This document shows positions 38,501 to 49,891 of a stretch of 64,000 nucleotides of DNA, in pieces. The stretch covers positions 434,001-498,000 of the forward strand of contig NC_069135.1 of NCBI RefSeq assembly GCF_026914265.1, written 5' to 3'. Position 1 is the first letter of the stretch. Each line of letters begins with the position of its first letter. Source of the DNA: Mya arenaria. Taxonomy: Eukaryota; Mollusca; Bivalvia; Myida; Myidae. The notes under the pieces were generated by a model, which worked only from the letters and a program-made list of their open reading frames with translations, was not told the origin of the DNA and did no database searches. Made by a program: the position numbers and the translations under genes.

Positions 38501-40335
38501 GCGATGGAAATACTATCTTAGAGACCACTAAGACAGTAGCATGTATAGGCATACGCTTGTATCGATAAAATGAATTGTATTTAACATGATTAATATGTTT
38601 CCACGTTTAAGTAATCTATATTTTACATTACTGTTTAACTTATGTTTGCTTTTCGCAAACCTTTGGAAATAAATGCTTACTGTCGTGTTGTTCGATCATA
38701 AACCTTGTAAAAACGTATGCGGATTGTTGGAAGGATATGTTATATGGAAACATAATGGATTTTGCCCGAGAAAAAAAAATTTGACTTTAAAAAGGAACTC
38801 ATTATTAGTGATGTATTTGATATTACTCCAGATATTGCTCCAGCTAAGGGACCAGTTTATTAATTGCGGCAATGCTTTCGATATGTTCCAAGTTGCACGA
38901 TCATTCAGTCGGTAGGAGTAGTTGTAAACAAGATCGAAATGTGTATGTAATTTATATTATTGAATTGGTATTTGAGTTGTTCCAAACTGTTTAAAAAGTT
39001 AAAAAAAATATTTCTTTCAGTTATCAACTTCGCCTGTTAATTGACATTATTCGGTTTGCTATCCACAAAAGTCAAATACAACAAAATCGGTTTTATTAAA
39101 ATCAATTATGTTATGTAGGGTAGAAACCAAAATAGGAAATAATTTCAAAGAAGAGTATGCCATCTTTATATTTTCGTTAAGTTTGAAAACAGAAAATACC
39201 AACTTAATATTTGTATAATAGTACTCCACAGTAATACGTTTATTTATAAATTTTAAGTGTTAGTTTTATTCAGCGGTTAAATATGTTGGTGCTGAAGAGT
39301 AGTTTGAGGTCGGCTTTAAAAAGTTATTTAACTAGTTTTTTTCTGCTTCTAGTTTCAACGAAATACAGCTTTGTAGTATATCAACAGTCTGCAGTTCGCT
39401 GTTTTTGTTGCTACATTTTGTAAAGATATAATCACTTCCATGTCCCGAATTCTCTCGTACTCAACTTATACTTTTGTCACTAAACGAAAATGTTAGCCAT
39501 AGCCGATTTGTTTCGACCAGACATCTTCGACCAGAAATGTAAACTTCTAATGAATACGACTTAATCAAAGTGTTTAATTCGTCCTGATTACTGTATCTAA
39601 GGTTGATATACCTAAGTGAGTAAGTGTAAACGAAAGTTCCTCTATGAGGTACTCCGACTAAAATTACTATTTTAGACTTTCTTACATCATCAAAGACATA
39701 TTGTTTATTATTGCATAGTTTAACGATCTGCTGCAAGTAACGTAACTGTAACGCTGGTTGCACGGTTTTTTAACACCATTTTAACAATTTTTAACAAATG
39801 TTTTCATATTCGTTCACTTTGACAAACATCTGTTCATTATTACACCGTTTAAATTATAGAATCGACCAGAATATTTTTTTATATTTAAGCATTTTTTATA
39901 TAGTGTATTCCCAACTACCCCGTTGAGGTGTATTAACCCCATTTTGTTTTTCAGGTATTTTTGCAAACTATTAGGAGCGGCCGTTTATAAAAACGTGCTT
40001 TGTCTTGCATTTTCTGAACAACGTTGAGGTTAACTGACAAACAAAACATGAAACTGGTTTGGCCGAATCTATTTTTCGTTCTCGTAAATTGTCTATTGTT
40101 CTTGTGCCGTAAAACAAGTTAACAGTATGTTAAAAGCTGCTCTGGTTGCTCCTTCAGTCGTATTGCATCGTTCACGGTTCGCCTTTAATTTGATAGTAGT
40201 GATATTTAGATATCAATCAGAAGATTTAAACATATTCAATGTTTTTCAATAAACAGCCGCAAGATCATTCAATTTTCTAAAGCACCACGCTTATAATGTG
40301 TTACTAAGCCAAAACATGGTGTGTTTAAGTATGCA
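35547..40335. other. Spacer between C2 and B2, no gene seen
   Basis: 35590-36400 matches 18880-19740. 36840-38900 matches parts of 5800-8230 in the leftmost spacer. 39800-40170 matches 20080-20450. A 100-codon open frame on - at 39461-39763 lies in a part I could not match elsewhere in the array. It is unrecognised and may be chance. Confidence 0.5.
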
Positions 40336-40341
40336 TTTATT
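40336..40341 (-). terminator. Polyadenylation signal AATAAA, gene B2
   Basis: AATAAA on -, about 90 bases after the stop of B2, in the shared 3'UTR context. Confidence 0.65.
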
Positions 40342-40428
40342 TTTACCAATACAGATGGTACAAAGAAAGGTATTATTGTCGTAGTCCGGCTGTGTGCAAA
40401 ACGTTTTCAATGCCTTTTGGAGCACCAC

Positions 40429-42505
40429 CTATCCTGATGTGTTTGTCTGCCCGGTGAGTGTATAGGACGCAAGCTGAGAAGCACACGTCTCCAAATACTG
40501 GTTCCACACGAGACCAGATGGGCACCTCTGGACGAACGCGTTCCCTTGCAGGTCACACTGGATGAACTTGGTGGGATCGGGGTGCGAGAAGAACAGGGCC
40601 TGAGCGCTGATTGCCTGGGCGGTACACGGGTTCGCACCGTTCAATATACCTGCAAAACACATCCAATTCGTGCTTTTTAACAAATCGCTATTAATTATAT
40701 ATATTTTGAGCTTAGCTAAATAGAATGTAAACATAGTTTTAGCCAAACATATCTATGAAAGTTCCCGACCAGTGTTTTTTATGGTAATTATTTATAATAT
40801 CATCACCGTCCTATCAAAATAATACTCAGGAGAGGCAAATTTCGACCCCTATTGATAAAACTTGCCTGTGACTGCAGCCATATTGCCAGGGTTAACAACA
40901 CCGCCTTGAAGCGAGAAAACACACGATTGCCTGTTCTGGTCCCAGAACATCGGGTTAGGGCATGTTATCACGCGGGCATTTCCAGCTGCGTCACACTGGA
41001 TGAATTGCTTGTTACTATTTGAAACGGAGAAGAATATCCGGCCTGCCTGTAGGCTTTGGGCTGTGCATGGACTTGGAATGCCGAGAGAGGTGATGTAGGT
41101 CGGCTGGGCTACAATCGCCTATAAAAGAAGGTAAATAATGTTGTCATGAGTGTATGATTTGGATATATAAGTTGTTAGATATTTGATAGTTCACACTTTT
41201 TGGGTAGTTTTACAGTATGTTATTCACATTGAAAAAAACATTGTATCTAGCTAACGCAAAATAAAGAAGCATTGTCACATAGAACATGTTATTGTATGTT
41301 GTACATGTAAAATCACGTGTCTTCCCCAAAATGTAAGACCTATATGATATGTTGCAATGCACAAATGTTCGGTTTCGTTTGTTTAATATGACAGTTTTAT
41401 GGGAAACCTTGGACGTTAAGCTTGCCTTTGGTGAAATGCAGGAAGACGTTGCCTGATCGTACAGCTCCAATGCGGGACACTGGACGGTGTACATACGTCC
41501 GTACAGCCCGCACTGGAGGAACTTTGCGGAGTCGCTAGGGTGGGGGAAGGTAAGGGCCTGCAAGGCATTGTTCACGCACGGATTGGTCGCCACCTGTTCC
41601 TGGCCTGTGAGATGCACACACATGGTGATTGTACAAAGTGGTGTTATTTTTAAATTATACGTAAGGCGTGAATATATCCTGTTACAATTACATGGTATTA
41701 TAGCAGTTTCGGGCTCAGTTGGGAAAAGTAGTGTAGATACCAAACAAATATAATACAAATACTTTATTCATTAAGTGGAACTATTTATTTTACGTTTCAG
41801 GGTGAATAGTTCGTGTAGCATCCATTGTACACAATCCAATTTCAATATATTGATGATTATTATAGTGTGATTGAATGTGAATGAGGAACTTCATATAGTA
41901 TCTAACATTCGATGGTACAGGACTTACATGATGTACGGGGAAGACTGGCACCTGGAAGTATGATGCTTCTGGCCACCGGTTCTATAATTAGGAAAAGAAC
42001 TTGTATAAGTGTGATCAATAACATATCGCGATACATCTCCAGGGAAGTTCCTAGAATTACATCAACTTGCATGAACATGCAGTTATTATGCATAACAAGA
42101 TTGTAATTTTGATGATCAAAATATAAGACAATGAACACATTATTATCGACTCTATGCAGTGCAACGTTTCCACTCGAGTCAATATAATACAACAACACAT
42201 ACAAGGGAGAGTCCATCAGTCGACAGTTTTACCATGAGCTTGTTTGAAGCCCAACAGAAACCCAAACGAGACACACAACTCTACAAGACAGCACACACAG
42301 ATATATATTGTAACGCTAACTTCATCAATGTACCATCAATTCGTTGACTGGCATCCATCTGCCAAAACTTAAATGCTACCTATAATTATGTTTATATGTT
42401 ACTTTTTAGATTCTTACCTCGATTTGTTTCAGTTTCCGACACAATAGTGGCTTTTACAACACCACACAACACTCCTACAAACGTGAGAAACAAGAATGAA
42501 TTCAT
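40429..42505 (-). CDS. B2: secreted protein with three CBM14-like chitin-binding domains
   Basis: Exons 42505-42418, 41981-41928, 41604-41426, 41118-40866 and 40649-40429 (795 nt, 264 aa, stop TAG), with no break seen. The signal peptide is MNSFLFLTFVGVLCGVVKA. The linker has ARSIILPGAS. Three domains show the family cysteine pattern. The B subtype is marked by CPNPMFWDQN in domain 2, QEQ instead of QWQ at the start of domain 1, and CPALELYDQ. Introns 3 and 4 both begin with GC (AAAG|gcaagc and ACAG|gcaagt), the latter an ideal GC-type donor. Its closest relative, B1, is dead, so this is the only working B copy here. Extracellular chitin binding is inferred from the family. Confidence 0.86.
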
Positions 42506-42572
42506 TCTGGCGATGAGAAAATGTTTCAAGCTATCCTGTGAAATAGTGCTGAGGGAAGAACCGAGTGCAGAT

Positions 42573-42595
42573 CTTTTATATCTACCGTAAAGACC
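42573..42595 (-). promoter_or_regulatory. Core promoter with TATA box, gene B2
   Basis: TTTACGGTAGATATAAAAG on -, about 70 bases upstream of the ATG. The GTAAACA site is at 42695-42701. Confidence 0.7.
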
Positions 42596-45500
42596 CATTG
42601 TGCCTGTAGGTTTCAGTGACCTCATGATGGTTGTCAAAACCTTTGAAAATGGTGCATTTGATCATGAAAGTTTCCGTAATTGCATTTCCAAATTTGTTTA
42701 CCATGGCAAAATATGTCATTCATTTCTTCGTTGGAAATGTCCCGGTGTGTTAAAATTGCAAAAGACTGTATCATTGTTTTCTGTTTGAAATGCAATTAAC
42801 AAAATCGTTTCACAAAGTCTGCTTCCTATTTGATTGATAAAACAAAGGTTTTTGCAGTAGCAACGCTTTAAAAAGAAGAATTTCAAGGCGTTGGTGGTTT
42901 TATCTGACTGAAATCTATTCTTTATGACTCAAACTAAATCGTAACATTTCAGACCTGTATGGTTTGTGCAACGCATTTATCACCAGAAATCGTTTAACTG
43001 AAATCACTTGACATCCAAACGCTTCAGGGTTAAACAAATGTATTAAGCATGTTTCAAGTCAATTCAATGATGGGCAACTATTCAGAAAAAACATTCAAAT
43101 GTAAAGATATCAATACTGACATAATTTACTCAAACACCTCGATCAATCTTGCCTGATAATGGACCAATTCAAAATCATTAAAACACCTAATATGACCTTG
43201 TTGTCCATTTTTATTTTGTATTTTAAATATTCTGCAATATTATTACAGCCGCAACCCTTCATTGTTCACTAAGTAGTTAATCCGGAACAATATAGTGCAA
43301 CTAAATCATGTTTTATTGTTCTGTTAACTTTTATTCATATAGTGACTGATTCTTTGTTTGAATCCTTATCAAGGTTATCCGGGGCCAAGGATTATATGCA
43401 TATTGCTTCTTATTATTTACTCTTTACTTTTAATTTAAGTATACACTACCCATGCCGTTAACACCGAAATAAATTCGCTTCAGAAAATTTTCTTTAAGCC
43501 GTTATAAAATGATAAATACAAACCTCTCGCATCACTGACAAAATATCTGTCATAAAGTATCAAGCAAACAATATCTTAGAATTAAACAAAGCTTCCGATT
43601 ACAGCCAACGATAATCACTGCATCAAGCTGGCCATGCTTGTCTTTAATTTTGTCTTTGAATACAAAATAAATGACATAAATGAAAAAATGTGATTGACTT
43701 TAATTTGCAGTTTGCTCATTTAAGCTCCCGAAGAATGGCTTAAAGCACAATTATCTTACGTTGGTAATGACAGTTAAATCGGCTGTAAGTTCAGCTAATT
43801 GTAAGGTCCGATACATTACACTTTGTTACTCTATGTGTTTACACTAGCTAAGCACGTAGACCGAAAGTTTTGTCCTGATTTTGAAATTTCAAAATGAAGT
43901 CAGTGTTTATTTTTCGAAGCAATAAGAAATATCTTATCAAATATTTATTATCCTCTTTCTCGAAGTTTCTAGTGATAGTTCATTACGCCCCTACCCAGTC
44001 TTTCTGTATAACAAATGACCGATAAAAATGTATGTATTCGACAATCAAGTTACGTTAAATGAAATAATACTATTCGAACATATTCTGTTTCTATAGTTCG
44101 AATATCGGTGCTAACTGAACGAAAGCTTACTTAGTTTGAACGGTAATATAAATACTTTCTTTTTTTTCTTCTTTATATGTAATCCTAAAAAAGATCAAAT
44201 GATAAAAAATAAAATGTAAGGAGATTGTATTTTCAATGATATTTGAAAATATTTCAGATTTAACCAGATGATTTTTATGTAAACACGTAATAATTGGTAT
44301 GGAGTTCACTTTTGCCAAGTGATTGACAGAGACAAACATGAATTAAAGTGCCTAATATAACTCTAACAAGACTGTTATTACCAACAGCATGTTGTCCAAA
44401 TGCTGATGCTAGCTACTATCTCCTCTGCTTTTAATGCATAACGATAGATATATAATATATACCTATTCTGAGTGATCGGGGCTTTGCTTATCTTTGTGTG
44501 GATGCAAAAACTGTGTGACTTTCATAGATGTACCGATATAAGATTGTTTTTAAGAGCCTTTTCTATGCCTTTTTTCGTTGTTTTCATTATAATATAATTC
44601 CGTTTTTCGTAGAACATCTAGACTTTTATAAAGCAATTAAATTGTAAGCGTCTATTAAATGTTCGAGGTGTTGTGTAACACAAACGTTACTGATTACATA
44701 ATACATAATAAGATATGGTTCCTGTTTAAGTCCTTGGTAACACTCTTGCAAAAGACATTTACTTTACAATGAAATTAACTAATTGAAAACAAATGCAATA
44801 AAAACTGCTTCTTAATTTTATGTTTTGATGTTTAACTGATCTTTTAGTAATGGTCAGTATATGTCTGCGTTCACTGTTTGTCATGTAGCCTGTACGTCTT
44901 GGACATGCTATTTCTCAATATATTTGTAAATGGATCCAGACATATGCCGATATGCCAATACAATCTGAACAGGCAGAATAAAAAACGAAGTTGTTTTTTA
45001 ATCAGTGTTCAAGTTCCTTATAACGGGATCGTCCTGGAAGATCGCCATATCGGACTCGGGCCAAAAATTATGCAAGGGCCCGAGTCTGACATGAATGACA
45101 TATGGATAAAACAGTTTAAGTTTCCATTGTATTTCTGTACGTACATATATATTCAATTTTACCCTATAATTACTTAAATGTTAACATATGAGAAACACAG
45201 TGCGCAAAAACTAAAGCAATTCATTAATTATCATTTTGATACCGATAAATATAATTGGAATATGCTTGACTTTTGCATTACATAGGAATAATGCAGATTT
45301 GATAAAATTTGTTTCTGTAGCCTATTGTTTACGTTTTTCCAAATGCTTGCATTCATAGGTTGTTAACCTGGCACGCAAAGGTTCATATCTGCTCGTTTAC
45401 TTTGGCGTTATTTCTGGCATATGTTTTCATCTATCCTTAAGAGCATGTAGGAAAATGAATGATCAACCTTGTGAATAAGATTCATCCTTGTCTGACCCTT

Positions 45501-47424
45501 TGCTACATCGGAAGTAATGTCGAGCATGGCGGTATGTATCGGAGAGCAATGTTCAATATTGAAGACTATAAACGCACCGATGTTAAATGATACGGCTTAG
45601 GACCCTGGTACTAGTATGCGTTTTTAATCACATGGGAAATATGTCCAGTGTACAGCTAAACAAGCAGTAATTCGATTGTGGAGAAGTTTTCGTAAACTTT
45701 ATACAGCACTGAAATTAAAGCTACTGGAAGGTAGTCAGAGTTTCCATCATTACATTGATAAAGAAAGCATAGCAAATGATTGAAATATAATCGTATAACA
45801 TAAATAATGTGTTGATGTGCCGCGTAGAAAATTCTAACAGGCTTTCTTAATCCCACATCTGTATTCCTTTTTCGAAGGCGCACAGAAGATATTGATGCAA
45901 AATATATATAATATCTCTAATGAATTATTATAGTCAACTCATTTCACTTAAATGATCATTATCATATACGGGATACTTAAGTATAGTTTTAAAAAATTCC
46001 CATGATGTAAAGTAACTAGGTCTCTTTTAACTTGTCATGTCTTTCTAAAAACCATCAAAAACGTATACTGACATTTTCTTGCGTTATTTGGATAATATTG
46101 AAACTATTCGTTGGCACTGATTGAATACTTTACGCCTGTTCGATGCATCTGAAATGCAGAGATACGTGTATTTGGTATCAAACAAAATGATTATTTTTGG
46201 CCCGATTTTAAACAAAAATATAACATTTCATTATAGTTTGTTGTAGAATACATTACTACTCATAAAGCAATGTTCGTTTCGGTAAATTTCATATGTAAAG
46301 GAGAAATCGGAAAATATGTCAACAATCATTTATCTAAACTGACATACATTTATTTAAGTTACTAAATATTACTTTTATTATTTGATGTAAGTCAAATTGT
46401 GTACGAAACGAAGTTATAATGTTTTGCTATTACAGTGTTTACATAGTTACACAAAACTGTTTTTTGTAACATAACAATTAAGGATCGAAGATATGATGAA
46501 TCTCGTATCTAATGAAGTGCTTTTGTTCATTTGTTTGAAACATTTGGATTACATTTATGACGTCACATTGTTCAACTTCAGAACGTAACTCAGTTTATTA
46601 AATTCAACATCGTATACGGTGTATGCAAAAAAGTATACATCTCAGGTTTTTCTTTCTTAAAATATCAATACAAAAATATGTTTCAGCCTTTTTGTGTGTA
46701 GTTATATCGAATATACACCGTACTTTGGTCTTTTAAAGAGCTGAAACACTCGATGAGTTCTTAATCAATTTTTCAAAGACCATGCAAAGTTGGTAAACCC
46801 AATACTACTAATGATTATATTTTGATGGTTGTTAAATAGTATACTGACTTAAAGTAATACTTTGATGCTTAAGTTTTTCCTTCAGGTCACCTAACTGACT
46901 TAGTAGATTACAACCTCGTTGACAAATTATCAACGCAAACTCTGACACACGGAATGTCTATCGATTGAGTGGTATAAGGTGGACCTCATCAAAAAGTGAC
47001 ATTCTTAATAAAAGCCATTTCATCGGAGGAAATGTAGCTATCGTTCTAAGTAATGATCTTGTCCTGTAGCGCTGACGACAAATAGAAGCAGCATTCTATA
47101 AATACAATGAGGGTATCTTTACGATAAAATGTTTATATGAAAAAAAAAATGAATTTCTGAAGAGAAACAATATGTGCAGTGAATCGGACGAACGAGATAT
47201 TTATAAGGTGTGGCCATTTATGTGTGTTTGTCTCTCGTTAATTGTGTGTTGATCCATATGATGTAACACAAACTCACATTACGTTTTACGTTGTTGTGCT
47301 TACTAGTCTTCTTGCACCTGTTACAGATTGGCTCAAGTTGATATTTGATGTGTTCAGCTATTTATTAGAATATTGAAGAACTTTAAGGATAACCAATCAA
47401 TCAGACTAAAGGTTTAAGTATGCA
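42596..47424. other. Spacer between B2 and A3, no gene seen
   Basis: 42900-45740 matches 22900-25550. 45820-47400 matches 25946-27600 without the local duplications. TGACGTCA is at 46558-46565. From about 46740 the text is shared with the left flanks of A4 (53640) and A5 (60636), which marks the left edge of the younger duplicated unit. Confidence 0.6.
45053..45086. repeat. 10 bp perfect inverted repeat (hairpin)
   Basis: GACTCGGGCC at 45053-45062 and its complement at 45077-45086, with a 14-base loop. It is unusually G+C-rich for this region. A decayed relative with GGACTC and GAGTC arms lies near 58380-58415. Confidence 0.7.
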
Positions 47425-47430
47425 TTTATT
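47425..47430 (-). terminator. Polyadenylation signal AATAAA, gene A3
   Basis: AATAAA on -, about 80 bases after the TAG of A3. Confidence 0.7.
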
Positions 47431-47510
47431 GTAACCAAATGTTGATGGTACAAGAACGTGTTCTTTGGTCGTTGGTCAATTTAGGGCCACAAATGTCAAT
47501 GACCCCTCAT

Positions 47511-49797
47511 CTATCCCGATAAATATGTCTGTCCAGTGAGTGTGAATGAGGCGAGTTGGGAAGCGCACGTCTCCAAGTACTGGTTCCACACGAGACCAGA
47601 CGGGCACCTCTGGACGAAAGCGTTCCCTTGCAGGTCACACTGGATGAACTTGGTTGGATCGGGGTGGGAGAAGAACAGGGCCTGAGCGCTGATGGCCTGG
47701 GCGGTACACGGATTAGCGCCGTTCACAAAACCTGCAAAAACGCAGCCATCTTGTTCTTTAATACAAATTGATTTAAACTGTTGATGTTTTGAATTTAACT
47801 GAAATGTATGTAAACGGGGTTATTTAAAGCCAAATGATATTTCTAAGTTTGACGACCGCAACACTTATGCTCCTTTATTTAGGATAACAAACCTGTCTTA
47901 TCGGATAAAGACCTCTAATAGTCCAATTACTTATTTCCATTTTTTCGTAAAACTTGGTTTCAGAAGATACCTGTGACAGCAGCAAGATAACCAGGGTTCG
48001 CCACACCGCCTTGAAGTGTGTACACACACGATTGCCTGTTCTGGTCCCAGATGAGCTGGTCAGGGCAAGTGATCACACGGGCAATTCCGGCAGCGTCGCA
48101 CTGGATGAATTGTTTGTTGCTATTCGCAACGGAGAAGAATATCCGGCCTGCTTGGAGGCTCTGTGCTGTGCATGGGCTCGGAATACCGAGAGAGGCGATG
48201 TAGGTCGGCTGGGCTACAATCGCCTATAAAAGTAACGGAAGCTGTACTGTGTGTATGTTTTGGCCAGTTAATCTTTAATACATGTCTTGTAAGTAATTTT
48301 AGTATATGTTCTTCACATTGGAAGAAAAACATAAATCTATCAAGCACAAAAATCACACAAAATAAAAGAAGCAAGCAGGTTCATAATGAGCAAATTTATA
48401 TACGTTGTATTTGTACAAACCGTATGACTTCGTTCCCGAAAATGAATAATTATGATATAATGCATTGCACAAGTGTTCAATTTTTCTTGTGCTTGCTTTT
48501 ATTGTAGGAAGGAATTTAGCTTACCTTCGGAGAAATGCACGAGGATGTTGCCTGGTCATAGAGCTCTCCAGTGGGACACTGGACAACATACATTCGTTCG
48601 TACAGTCCGCATTGGAGAAACTTTGATGCGTCGCTCGGGTGGGGGAAATTCAGGGCCTGCAGAGCGTTGTTTACGCAAGGGTTGGTCGCAACCTGCCATT
48701 GGCCTGTGTGGTTCATGAAGTGTAGTTGTATATATTAGTGATATTCTAAGATTTAAATTGAAACGTGTCAATAGGTTGGTTGCACTTTTATAATATAATA
48801 TTAGCAGTAAGGGGCTCAGTTGGGTAAATGATTGCAAATGCCAAAATTATATAAGTATACCAGAAATGCATTATTCGTGAAATGTAATCATACTCATTTT
48901 TTCCGAGCATGTAAAGATAATTCAGCTCCCATCGTTCACATATAATAAAACAATGAACATACATAATTATGGACGACATCCCTTTGGTGTATTACAATCC
49001 TATAATATAGTAGTGTATACTTACAAGATGTGCGGGTGAGCGTTGATCCAGGCAGGACGATGCTTCGGTCCGCATGCTCTATTACAAGGAAAATGATTCA
49101 AATCAAACACTTGCATATATTCATAAATAAGTCAGATAAATCCAACACGGCAGGTCAATAAATTTTGGTACTGTTTTAATAAAAGATCGAATTTTAATTC
49201 TTCTAAATGAACTTAATTTAAGACTTCTGATTGTGTACAGTATGTTTTTACTGGAGTAAATAGTGTAACACAGTATGACTTCCACGTAAGTAAATCAGTC
49301 AATTGTTCTAAAGGCACACTGGTGAAAACCAAGCATCCACTAAGCGAGACACAGGACGCCACAAGATAACAGTGAAAGGAACAAATTAGAGTTATTCATC
49401 AAAATTAGGTTTACATTGTAAATGTTTGTTATTTGTTTTTCACAATATCTCGATCTTCAACAATTATCACAAAGCCCAATTTAAATATGTCAGCCTCATT
49501 GGAGCTAGCACAGCTTGAAATAAAACTAAATATCAAACCTAATAACTATGTTAACCTAAATTAACTGTACATGCAACAACCAAATACAGACAACACAATG
49601 AAATAAAAAATCAAAGCTGAACAACAGACATATATTGTAAGGTACACTAATACACGGACATATATCATACACAACATATACTTACTATAATTGTTTATAT
49701 GTTTTATACTCTTACCCTGATCAGTGTCCGGCACGGTGGCAGCCTGCACAAGACCACACAAGACTCCTACACACGTGAGAAACAAGACAGAATTCAT
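47511..49797 (-). CDS. A3: secreted protein with three CBM14-like chitin-binding domains
   Basis: Exons 49797-49716, 49078-49025, 48703-48525, 48223-47971 and 47731-47511 (789 nt, 262 aa, stop TAG), all GT-AG, with no break. Signal peptide MNSVLFLTCVGVLCGLVQA, with a good cleavage context before ATVPD. The linker has DRSIVLPGST. The cysteine plan is identical to A1, including the split-codon Cys46. Exons 1 and 3 encode the same protein sequence as A5. Exon 5 differs from A5 by QTYLSG versus QTNLSG, and exon 4 by a few residues. Introns and flanks are also close to A5, so the two are recent duplicates or are kept alike by gene conversion. Predicted extracellular; ligand inferred only. Confidence 0.88.
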
Positions 49798-49867
49798 TCT
49801 GGAGAGGAAGAATTGGATCAAGATGTCCTGTTTTAAACAAGTGTAGCAGGCAGAACCGTACGCAGCT

Positions 49868-49891
49868 ATTTTATACCTACCGTTAAGGAAG
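49868..49891 (-). promoter_or_regulatory. Core promoter with TATA box, gene A3
   Basis: ACGGTAGGTATAAAATAG on -, about 75 bases before the ATG. The GTAAACA site is at 49991-49997. Confidence 0.7.

Noticed and set aside
47954-48229. Repeated + strand open frames over exon 4 (also at 12885, 28270, 54885 and 61756)
   Set aside because: They are the antisense of conserved exon 4. Their persistence follows from conservation of the true frame.
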